In this document: in pieces, positions 1-5,836 of the stretch | Numbering within the stretch: position 1 is the stretch's first letter | Layout of the letters: the number at the start of each line of letters is the position of its first letter | Made by a program: the position numbers and the translations under genes | The notes under the pieces: model-generated | Told to the model about the DNA's origin: nothing | Database searches by the model: none | What the model saw: only the letters and a program-made list of their open reading frames with translations | NCBI GenBank assembly: GCA_003451635.1 | Contig: DMAT01000038.1 | Location: 1 to 9,282, forward strand | DNA: 9,282 bases | Direction: 5' to 3' | DNA from: Syntrophus sp. (in: bacteria) | GTDB lineage: Bacteria > Desulfobacterota > Syntrophia > Syntrophales > UBA8958

Positions 1-916
1 ACACCCGGCCCAGTCCTCCTCCGGCCCCCGTCACCACCGCCACCCGGCCGTCGTAACGGATCTTGTCATGATCCGCCGGTACGGGGCCGTATTCGAAGAT
101 GCCATTGTCAATGACGATGTCGCCGGTTTTGGCGTTGAGGGTCCGCCATATGGCCTTCCCCTCCCCGTCCTTCCAGATCAGCGTTTTGATTGGTTCACCG
201 GGATAAAGGGTCTTCGAGAAGCGGCAGGCAAAGCGCCGGACGAGCTCGGGCTGCCCCGGGGTCAGCTTCGACATCAGGGCGCGGCAGGCGAAGCCGTAGG
301 TGCACAGGCCGTGCATGATGGGCTTCTCAAAGCCTACCTTGCGGGCAAAATCGGGATCGACATGGAGCTGAAAGATGTCCCCGGAGAGGCGGTAAATCAG
401 GGGTTGTTCTGGCGAGGGGTGCGCCTCGACGACAAAGTCAGGTGCTCGCTCCGGAAAGATGAACGGTGCGGCGGCGCCCTCCTCGCCTCCGAAGTTGCCG
501 TCGAGGCGGCTGAAGATGGTAATGATATTCTTGAAGAGCTTCTTGCCGCCGGCGTCGCAGGTGTCTCCCTCGGCGATGACGATAGCCCCTTTGTCCTTTT
601 TGTCGTAGTAGCGGGTGACGGCCCCTTCCGTCGTCAGGGTTCCCGCAGTAGGGATGGGGCGATAGAAGATGATGTCCTGCTCGCCGTGGAGGATGCCCGC
701 CAGATTGACGTTGGAGGCCCCGGCCACGTGCCAGAAGAAATCGAAAATGCTGGCGACGGAAAAGCTTGGTATAACCTTGAGATTCTTTTCGTAAACATAA
801 TCCAGTTCGTCAAAACCCGCCCCCACTCCGAGGGCGTAGAGGACCGCGTCCTTCCAGTCGTAGGTCTTGGTGACGGGCCCGATTTTCCTGCCGATTGCTT
901 CCAAATTGATCGCCAT
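1..916 (-). CDS. MaoC-type (R)-specific enoyl-CoA hydratase 2 fused to a short-chain dehydrogenase (partial, C-terminus missing)
   Basis: The 305 visible residues form a hydratase-2 double hot-dog unit that continues in frame into a dehydrogenase domain. The second hot-dog carries the active-site segment at residues 175-211, YRLSGD then LHVDP, FEKPIMHGLCTYGF. It closely resembles the hydratase-2 domain of peroxisomal multifunctional enzyme type 2 (MFE-2). Catalytic Asp180 and His185 are present, but the usual Asn-Pro between them is Phe-Gln. Residues 289-304 (DGRVAVVTGAGGGLGR) are the Rossmann NAD(P)-binding start of an SDR; the window edge cuts off the rest. The family hydrates trans-2-enoyl-CoA to (R)-3-hydroxyacyl-CoA, and the SDR would oxidise that product to 3-ketoacyl-CoA; the exact substrate cannot be seen. 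The ATG at 914-916 has a strong Shine-Dalgarno, AGGAGGT, eight bases upstream. It lies 50 bp downstream of a TetR regulator on the same strand, so the two are probably one operon. Confidence 0.88.
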   Translation of the reverse strand, partial: MAINLEAIGRKIGPVTKTYDWKDAVLYALGVGAGFDELDYVYEKNLKVIPSFSVASIFDFFWHVAGASNVNLAGILHGEQDIIFYRPIPTAGTLTTEGAVTRYYDKKDKGAIVIAEGDTCDAGGKKLFKNIITIFSRLDGNFGGEEGAAAPFIFPERAPDFVVEAHPSPEQPLIYRLSGDIFQLHVDPDFARKVGFEKPIMHGLCTYGFACRALMSKLTPGQPELVRRFACRFSKTLYPGEPIKTLIWKDGEGKAIWRTLNAKTGDIVIDNGIFEYGPVPADHDKIRYDGRVAVVTGAGGGLGRV

Positions 917-966
917 GATTATTACCTCCTGTTGATATTTTTTGAAAATGTCATGTCAAAATTCGT

Positions 967-1599
967 CTACGTTTCTCCCTCTCTCTGGACAAATGCGGGA
1001 ATTAAAACAAACTTCAGCGTTTCTTTCACGGTCTTGATGTATTCCTCCCGCTCCAGGTTAACCATGGGGCGGAAGAAGTTCTCTCCGGAGATGAAGTTGT
1101 GGATGGCGTTCATCACGGCGAGAACCTCCAGCATGGCCCGGGGCGGCGTGTGATGGGGGGATTTCCTGGTCAGCCCCATGGAGCGGGCGATATCTGCGGT
1201 GAATTCGGGGACTCGCAGATCGACATTGTCCCGGGTTTTGGCGATATAGCGGAAGAGCATGATATTGGAAATTTCGGGGCGGGCGAAGAAATAATCCGTC
1301 ATAGTGTCAATGGCGATGGCCATGCGCTCGCTCAACGGCAGGCCATGAATGATTTTTTCGACGTCGATGAGTTTCTGGCCGAGGTCCTTGTTGATGTCGA
1401 GGATTACCGCCTCGTAGAGATCCTTCTTTTCTCCCCAGTGGTAGTGGAGGGTTGAGATGTCGATGCCGACCTCCTGGGCGATCATCCGCGTGGTCGTTCC
1501 GTGAAAGCCGTATTCGCCGAAAATACGACAGGCGACCGCGAGGATGCGCGCCTTCATTGATTCGGGGTCTTTATGAGCTTTTTCGAGAGGCGTGGCCAT
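967..1599 (-). CDS. TetR/AcrR-family transcriptional regulator
   Basis: A 210-residue protein with the TetR length and plan. The N-terminal DNA-binding domain is about residues 14-65. Residues 17-32 (ARILAVACRIFGEYGF) are helix 1, and the helix-turn-helix follows in TTTRMIAQEVGIDISTLHYHWGEKKDLY, ending in the family's typical tryptophan/glycine and lysine turn. The C-terminal part is helical and diverged, as expected for a ligand-binding domain, so the effector cannot be read. By analogy with TetR proteins next to acyl-CoA metabolism genes (FadR/PsrA/AcrR type), an acyl-CoA or fatty-acid ligand is an inference. It is the first gene of the leftward unit, with the hydratase-SDR gene 50 bp behind it. 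The ATG at 1597-1599 has only a weak ribosome site. A promoter and a palindrome at the predicted transcription start suggest autorepression. No truncation is seen. Confidence 0.9.
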   Translation of the reverse strand: MATPLEKAHKDPESMKARILAVACRIFGEYGFHGTTTRMIAQEVGIDISTLHYHWGEKKDLYEAVILDINKDLGQKLIDVEKIIHGLPLSERMAIAIDTMTDYFFARPEISNIMLFRYIAKTRDNVDLRVPEFTADIARSMGLTRKSPHHTPPRAMLEVLAVMNAIHNFISGENFFRPMVNLEREEYIKTVKETLKFVLIPAFVQREGET

Positions 1600-1620
1600 C
1601 GGTATGTTCCACTGTTTGCT

Positions 1621-1636
1621 TCCATCAAATGATGGA
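1621..1636. promoter_or_regulatory. Inverted repeat, likely TetR operator
   Basis: TCCATC-AAAT-GATGGA has perfect 6-bp arms and a 4-base spacer. It lies directly downstream of the predicted -10 box and covers the predicted start of transcription of the TetR gene, the usual place for an autorepressor site. That the neighbouring TetR protein binds here is inferred from position and symmetry. Confidence 0.5.
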
Positions 1637-1637
1637 G

Positions 1638-1666
1638 AGAGTAAATGCTGTCGCTGTTTTTGTCAA
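1638..1666 (-). promoter_or_regulatory. Predicted sigma-70 promoter for the TetR/hydratase unit
   Basis: Reading the minus strand, a perfect -35 hexamer TTGACA (1666-1661) is followed by exactly 17 bases and then TACTCT (1643-1638) as a -10 matching TATAAT at three or more key positions. Transcription would start near 1631, giving a leader of about 30 bases before the TetR start at 1599. This is read by eye from consensus; no start site has been measured. Confidence 0.55.
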
Positions 1667-1674
1667 GGACAAAA
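1658..1674. promoter_or_regulatory. Perfect inverted repeat over the minus-strand -35 box
   Basis: TTTTGTC-AAG-GACAAAA has perfect 7-bp arms around a 3-base spacer. It overlaps the TTGACA -35 box at 1661-1666 and sits between the two divergent promoters, so a protein bound here could affect both units. It differs in sequence from the repeat at 1621-1636, so it is either a site for another regulator or a chance palindrome in an A/T-rich patch. Confidence 0.4.
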
Positions 1675-1700
1675 TGACAGGCAAAAGGGCATTTTCGGTC

Positions 1701-1729
1701 TTGCCCTCCGCAGGGGAATCGCATATACA
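1701..1729 (+). promoter_or_regulatory. Predicted sigma-70 promoter for the lar operon
   Basis: TTGCCC (1701-1706) and TATACA (1724-1729) are separated by 17 bases, close to the -35/-10 consensus and spacing. Start of transcription would be near 1736, leaving a leader of about 28 bases before the larE GTG. An imperfectly spaced inverted repeat, AGGGCA-10 bases-TGCCCT (1686-1707), overlaps the -35 box and could be an operator. No riboswitch-sized leader fits in the remaining space. Confidence 0.5.
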
Positions 1730-1763
1730 AAACAACATGTTTCATTATTGAGGGAAGGTGTAA

Positions 1764-2564
1764 GTGAACCCGGAGCATGCTTGGCGCAAATTCAGTGATT
1801 TAAAGGAAACCATACAAGGTATCGGTAAAGCGGCGATCGCCTTTTCCGGCGGCGTGGACAGCCTTTTGCTGCTGACCGCAGCCCATGATAATGGCAGCAG
1901 GCAGGTAATCGCCGTGACTATCGATTCCTCGTTTTTCCCCCGGCAGGAATTGCATATGGCCGCACAGCTTGCGTCTTTGCTGGCTCTGGAACATGTGATC
2001 ATAGAAAAAAAAGAATTTTCCGACCCCCGCATTCTCAATAATCCCCGGGAACGCTGTTATTATTGCAAGAGGGAACTCTTCACGGAGATAAAAGACAAAG
2101 TGTTTGCCGCCTATGGGACTACGTGCATCCTCGATGGGACGAATCATGATGATTTATCTACCGATCGTCCCGGGATGAAGGCACTTAGTGAATTGGACGT
2201 TCTTTCCCCCCTCCGGGATATTGGGTTTACTAAGGACGAGGTCCGCTTCGTTCTGGCTTCAAAAGGACTACCCGCCTGGAATAAGCCTCCGTCTTCCTGC
2301 CTTGCCACCCGTATTCCTCATGGGCAGGAAATAACGCCGGGCAAATTGGCGATGATAGAGGCTGCCGAAGATTATCTGCTGGCAAAAGGATTCCGGCAGG
2401 TTCGGGTAAGACATCATGGAGAGGTGGCACGAATTGAGGTTACTCCTGAAGAACGGGCGGCGTTTTTTGAGGGGAGTCTTATGGACGACACCGCTAGAGA
2501 GCTGAAAGGCATCGGATACAAGTATGTTTCCCTTGATCTCGAAGGTTACAAAACGGACCGATAA
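1764..2564 (+). CDS. larE: LarE, ATP-dependent sulfur-insertion enzyme of nickel-pincer nucleotide synthesis (three-cysteine class)
   Basis: A 266-residue PP-loop ATP pyrophosphatase of the LarE family, the normal length. Residues 28-33 are the PP-loop SGGVDS, which binds ATP. LDGTNHDD at about 123-130 and SSCLATRIPHG at about 177-187 are family hallmarks. LarE adenylates a carboxylate of the LarB product P2CMN and replaces it with a thiocarboxylate, twice, giving P2TMN. The cysteine in SSCLATR (Cys179) corresponds to Cys176 of Lactobacillus plantarum LarE, which gives up its own sulfur. This protein also has Cys98 and Cys101 in RCYYCKR. As I recall, that CX2C-plus-Cys pattern marks LarE proteins that hold a [4Fe-4S] cluster and carry sulfur on it, such as that of Thermotoga maritima; cluster binding here is inferred. 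The start is a GTG at 1764-1766 with AGGGAAGG at 1751-1758. It is the first gene of the plus-strand run, 14 bases ahead of larB. Confidence 0.94.
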   Translation: MNPEHAWRKFSDLKETIQGIGKAAIAFSGGVDSLLLLTAAHDNGSRQVIAVTIDSSFFPRQELHMAAQLASLLALEHVIIEKKEFSDPRILNNPRERCYYCKRELFTEIKDKVFAAYGTTCILDGTNHDDLSTDRPGMKALSELDVLSPLRDIGFTKDEVRFVLASKGLPAWNKPPSSCLATRIPHGQEITPGKLAMIEAAEDYLLAKGFRQVRVRHHGEVARIEVTPEERAAFFEGSLMDDTARELKGIGYKYVSLDLEGYKTDR

Positions 2565-2578
2565 CGGGGAGTGGGGCT

Positions 2579-3331
2579 TTGAAAAAAGAAGAATTGCTGC
2601 AAATCCTCGAAGAAGTCAAGTCAGGACGCCTCAAAGTTAACGATGCGGCGGAAAAATTCGGGGGCCTGCCCTTCCAGGATATTCACTATGCCAAAATCGA
2701 TCATCAACGCGAAATAAGACGGGGCTTTCCGGAGATCATTTTTTGCGCCGGCAAGACGGTAGAGCAACTGCTGGGCATTGCCTGCGGGATCTGGGAAAGA
2801 GGATCTTCCGTACTTGGCACGAGGTGCACTCGCGAGCAGTTCCGGGCATTGACGGGTCAGTTTGCCGGCGCCCGGTATTTCGATGAGGCCAGAATCTTCT
2901 TTATAGACCAGGGAACGTTTCCTAAATGTTCGAAAAAAATAGTTGTCGTCACGGCTGGGACCACGGACATTCCCGTCGCGGAAGAAGCGGCTGTCACGGC
3001 CGAATGCCTGGGAATAGGGGTGGATAGAATATACGATGTCGGCATCGCCGGTATCCACCGTCTTTTCGCTAATCTCGAAAGGATTAACGGCGCGTCGGTA
3101 ATAATCGCCGTTGCCGGCATGGAGGGGGCCCTCCCCAGCGTCGTTGCGGGCCTGACGGACAAGCCCGTAATCGCCGTGCCTACGAGCGTCGGCTACGGAG
3201 CTAATTTTCATGGCCTCTCCGCCCTCTTGGCGATGCTCAACAGTTGCACCGGCGGGATCGGTGTGGTAAACATCGACAATGGCTTTGGGGCCGCATATCT
3301 GGCAGCCCTGATCATCAGGCAGATAGAATAG
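2579..3331 (+). CDS. larB: LarB, P2CMN synthase (nicotinic acid adenine dinucleotide carboxylase/hydrolase)
   Basis: A 250-residue LarB with the PurE-like (AIR carboxylase) fold in its C-terminal half. LarB carboxylates C5 of the pyridinium ring of nicotinic acid adenine dinucleotide and splits the phosphoanhydride, releasing AMP and giving P2CMN. The conserved segments are VVVTAGTTDIPVAEEAA (about 122-138), AGMEGALPSVVAGL (about 179-192) and SCTGGIGVVNIDNGFGAA (about 222-239). Cys223 and Glu182 line up, both offset by two, with Cys221 and Glu180 of L. plantarum LarB. As I recall, those bind the pyridine ring covalently and take part in hydrolysis. So the active site looks intact. The start is a TTG at 2579-2581 preceded by GGGGAGTGGGG; larE ends 14 bases before. 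It is cytoplasmic, with no membrane segments. The N-terminal 30 residues (KKEELLQILEEVKSG...) are the usual helical LarB extension. Confidence 0.95.
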   Translation: MKKEELLQILEEVKSGRLKVNDAAEKFGGLPFQDIHYAKIDHQREIRRGFPEIIFCAGKTVEQLLGIACGIWERGSSVLGTRCTREQFRALTGQFAGARYFDEARIFFIDQGTFPKCSKKIVVVTAGTTDIPVAEEAAVTAECLGIGVDRIYDVGIAGIHRLFANLERINGASVIIAVAGMEGALPSVVAGLTDKPVIAVPTSVGYGANFHGLSALLAMLNSCTGGIGVVNIDNGFGAAYLAALIIRQIE

Positions 3332-3366
3332 GAAATAGACGGCGGGCGCCAGGTGAGGGGCTGTAG

Positions 3367-4575
3367 GTGGACGGAAAAGTGAATTCGGACGGGCAAAAAA
3401 TCCTCTATTTCGACTGTTTCTCTGGAATCAGCGGTGATATGGCCGTGGCGGCCCTGCTGGATCTGGGCATTGACGTCGATTTCTTCCGGCAGGAGCTTCG
3501 GAAGCTCAACCTTCATGAATATGAAATCGATATTCGGGAAACTGTCAAGAATGGCATCCGGAGCAAACAGTTTATCGTGAATTGCCGGGAGGATCACCAT
3601 CGGCATCGGAATCTAGCTGATATTTATGCCATTATTGACGCCAGCAGCCTGGAAGAAGACATTCGGGTCTTGAGCAGGAAGATATTCCTTCTCCTCGCCG
3701 AGGCGGAGGCAACCGTGCATGGTACAGGCATCGATGAGGTCCATTTCCATGAAATCGGGGCCGTGGATTCCATTGTTGATATTGTTAGCTTTGCCGTCTG
3801 TTTCCAGCTGCTTAGACCGGACCGGGTATTATCGTCGCCGGTGAACCTCGGGAGCGGCCTTGTCCGCTGTGCTCATGGGCTTCTTCCCGTGCCGGCCCCG
3901 GCGGTTGCTGAACTTGCCCGAGGCGTACCCGTTTATTCCAGTGCCACACCGCCCCGAGAGCTGGCCACGCCCACGGGGATGGCTATACTAAAGGCCGTTT
4001 GTGAAGGTTACCTGCCCCTCCCGAAAATCATTCCCGAACGGGTGGGCTACGGCGCCGGGCAGAGGGACAGCGAGCTGCCGAATGTCCTGCGGGTCATCTC
4101 CGGTGTGCTCCCGGAAGTGGTGGAGGTGGTTATTCTCGAAACCAATATTGACGACATGAATCCCGAACTTTATGGTTATGTTTTTGATAAACTCCTGGCC
4201 GTGGGCGCCCTCGATGTCTATCTGACCAATATTATGATGAAGAAAAATCGGCCGGGGCAGAAACTGTCCGTAATCTGTCTTAAGAAAGATGAGCAGATAG
4301 TAGAAGATATCCTCTTCCGGGAGACCTCGACCATCGGTCTGAGGAAAACCGCCTTTCACAGAAAGAAACTGGACAGAAGAATTATTAAAATAGCCTCTCC
4401 CTATGGAGAAATCAGTGTGAAGGTCGCATACAAGGACGGGGGAATATTAAAATGCAGCCCTGAGTATGAAGACTGTAAAGAAGCAGCGGTGAGATCGGGA
4501 AAACCGCTGCGGGAAATTTACGAAGAAGCCGTCCATCTGGCGGGACGTCTCCATAGAAAAGAAAGAGGAGGTTGA
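3367..4575 (+). CDS. larC: LarC, nickel insertion enzyme (P2TMN nickel chelatase, CTP-dependent cyclometallase)
   Basis: A 402-residue LarC (former DUF111). It puts nickel into P2TMN in a CTP-dependent step, completing the NPN cofactor. The N-terminal hallmark DCFSGISGDM is at residues 16-25. A histidine-rich stretch at 77-80 (HHRH), VHFHEIGAVDSI at about 125-136 and RCAHGLLPVPAPA at 167-179 follow. The C-terminal nickel and nucleotide part starts near ETNIDDMNPELYGYV at 258-272. In L. plantarum this protein is split into larC1 and larC2 and needs a ribosomal frameshift; here it is one unbroken frame. An in-frame TAG at 3364-3366 sits directly before the GTG start, so no longer version is possible. 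GGTGAGGGG at 3352-3360 is the ribosome site. Its TGA at 4573-4575 is two bases before the ATG of the nickel transporter gene, pointing to coupled translation of nickel uptake and nickel insertion. Confidence 0.95.
   Translation: MDGKVNSDGQKILYFDCFSGISGDMAVAALLDLGIDVDFFRQELRKLNLHEYEIDIRETVKNGIRSKQFIVNCREDHHRHRNLADIYAIIDASSLEEDIRVLSRKIFLLLAEAEATVHGTGIDEVHFHEIGAVDSIVDIVSFAVCFQLLRPDRVLSSPVNLGSGLVRCAHGLLPVPAPAVAELARGVPVYSSATPPRELATPTGMAILKAVCEGYLPLPKIIPERVGYGAGQRDSELPNVLRVISGVLPEVVEVVILETNIDDMNPELYGYVFDKLLAVGALDVYLTNIMMKKNRPGQKLSVICLKKDEQIVEDILFRETSTIGLRKTAFHRKKLDRRIIKIASPYGEISVKVAYKDGGILKCSPEYEDCKEAAVRSGKPLREIYEEAVHLAGRLHRKERGG
4564..4571 (+). promoter_or_regulatory. Ribosome binding site that decides the nikM start
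   Basis: AGAGGAGG lies inside the 3' end of larC, six bases before the ATG at 4578. The in-frame TTG at 4572 directly abuts this site and is too close to be used, so initiation at the ATG, giving a Met-His amino terminus, is strongly favoured. Confidence 0.8.
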
Positions 4576-4577
4576 AC

Positions 4578-5474
4578 ATGCATATGCCGGGTCACATGCT
4601 TGTTGAGCAGGTAGAAGTGGTAACGTCCATTATTGCCCTGGCGGGAGTCGGGGCAGCCGTTTATTCCTCCCTTAGAGATGAGAAAAAACCGGCGCGGCTG
4701 GATTTTGTAAAGACCGTGGTCATCATTTTCGTCTTGCAGATGCTCAATTTTCCTGTTCAGGAGGGGACGTCGGGGCATTTTCTCGGCGGGGTCCTGGCGG
4801 CATCGCTCTTGGGAACCAACTTTGGGATTCTGGCCATGGGGATCGTTGTTACGGTGCAGACCCTGGTCTTCGGAGACGGCGGGATCACAACGCTGGGGGC
4901 AAATCTTTTCAATATGGCTATTATTGGCGCCGGGACCTATGGCGTCGTCACCAGGTATCTCAAGCCGGGCCTCATCACAACCGGTGTGGCTGCGTGGATT
5001 TCCGTGGTCGCGGCCTCTTTCGCCTGCGGCCTGGAACTTGTGCTTTCCGTTGCCGGGGACTACCCGGCGCCGCTCCTGGCCATGGTCGCCGTCCACTCCC
5101 TCACCGGAGTTGCCGAAGCATTTGTTACTCTGGGCATCTTGAAGGCCTTGACATGGGAAGACCGCAGCCCGGCCGCGTCCTTTGTTGGTATGGGAAGAGG
5201 CTATGTCCTCTCCCTTTTCCTGGTGATCGGCGGAATGCTGCTGGCCCCCTTCGCCAGCCCGCTGCCCGATGGCCTGGAATGGGTAGCCCAGCGATACAGG
5301 CTTCTCCACGAAAGCATGCCCTATTTTGCCGCCCCGCTCCACGACTACAAGGCGTCGTTTATAGGTCATGAGTATTTATCATCGGTAATCGCCGCACTTT
5401 TGGGGGTAATTATATTATCGTCAGTTTCTTTTGCCGCGATGACCGGCCTGAGTGGAAAGAGAAATAAATCATAA
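4578..5474 (+). CDS. nikM: Nickel ECF transporter substrate-binding subunit, NikM/CbiM type with fused PDGLE (NikN-like) tail
   Basis: A 298-residue inner-membrane protein with about seven or eight hydrophobic segments. FNMAIIGAG at about 111-119, LGANLFNM at 106-113 and GTSGHFLGGVLAA at 63-75 are CbiM/NikM hallmarks. I place the start at the ATG at 4578, not at the in-frame TTG at 4572, because the family binds its metal with the free N-terminal Met-His. From this ATG the protein starts MHMPGH and its GTSGH histidine is residue 67, matching the Met1/His2/His67 nickel site I recall for Thermoanaerobacter NikM2. AGAGGAGG at 4564-4571 is well placed. Residues 230-234 are PDGLE, the mark of the NikN/CbiN-like partner, followed by one more membrane segment (about 268-289), so the two subunits are fused. 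No CbiQ/NikQ or ATPase NikO gene follows. Nickel rather than cobalt is inferred from the larC neighbour. Confidence 0.92.
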   Translation: MHMPGHMLVEQVEVVTSIIALAGVGAAVYSSLRDEKKPARLDFVKTVVIIFVLQMLNFPVQEGTSGHFLGGVLAASLLGTNFGILAMGIVVTVQTLVFGDGGITTLGANLFNMAIIGAGTYGVVTRYLKPGLITTGVAAWISVVAASFACGLELVLSVAGDYPAPLLAMVAVHSLTGVAEAFVTLGILKALTWEDRSPAASFVGMGRGYVLSLFLVIGGMLLAPFASPLPDGLEWVAQRYRLLHESMPYFAAPLHDYKASFIGHEYLSSVIAALLGVIILSSVSFAAMTGLSGKRNKS

Positions 5475-5536
5475 ACCCGCAAGCGGCTTTCCTTAGGCAT
5501 TTTGGTGTTTCCGACTGCGTAATTGGGAGAGGTTAT

Positions 5537-5836
5537 ATGTTTCAAGAGATAGCAGGACAATGGATCGATGAGCTAGATAAGGAAGGTAAATTAGCGAATC
5601 TGGACGGGGAGGGCAGAAAGGCCCTGGTTCGGGATTATGCAACCCGGATTGAGGAATTCTTTGTCACCGAGGTGACAAGACAACTGGAACCGATGGGTAA
5701 AGTTGCGGATTTCGAACGGATGCTCATTTGGGACACCCAGTACACCAACAAATTTCTCAATCAGACCATTCCGGGCTATCCATCCTTCAAGATGGAGATC
5801 CTGGAGAGGGCTCGTAAAACTATCCTCGGCTCATGA
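5537..5836 (+). CDS. Uncharacterised small acidic helical protein (99 aa)
   Basis: A 99-residue soluble protein with no signal peptide, no membrane segment and no cysteine. It reads as mostly helical and charged, with an N-terminal helix (QEIAGQWIDELDKE), a central RDYATRIEEFFVTEVTRQL and a C-terminal segment PSFKMEILERARKTIL. I do not recognise a catalytic motif. The plan faintly recalls small DUF5663-type helical proteins, but this is weak. It is probably a real gene: the ATG at 5537 has GGGAGAGG a few bases before it, codon use resembles the neighbours, and its last four bases (ATGA at 5833-5836) overlap the start of the metallo-hydrolase gene, which suggests coupled translation and perhaps a shared job. 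It follows nikM by 62 bases, a larger gap than elsewhere in the run, so an internal promoter is possible, though none is evident. Confidence 0.7.
   Translation: MFQEIAGQWIDELDKEGKLANLDGEGRKALVRDYATRIEEFFVTEVTRQLEPMGKVADFERMLIWDTQYTNKFLNQTIPGYPSFKMEILERARKTILGS

Noticed and set aside
68..1153. Long plus-strand open frame of 361 codons
   Set aside because: It lies opposite the hydratase-SDR gene and the end of the TetR gene, both with clear family motifs. Its translation shows no recognisable domain, so it is an antisense shadow.
1600..1763. NiCo riboswitch or other structured leader ahead of larE
   Set aside because: The predicted start of transcription leaves only about 28 bases of leader, too short for a known metal riboswitch, and no matching conserved motif is visible.
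4518..5369. Minus-strand open frame of 283 codons across the nikM gene
   Set aside because: It is the mirror of a well-supported membrane protein. The translation is rich in Gly, Arg, His and Asp, without family motifs or a ribosome site.
5477..5486. CCGC-AA-GCGG mini-palindrome after nikM as a terminator
   Set aside because: The two-base loop is sterically impossible and the real stem would be about three pairs with no proper T-run. The 62-base gap otherwise shows only the ribosome site of the next gene.
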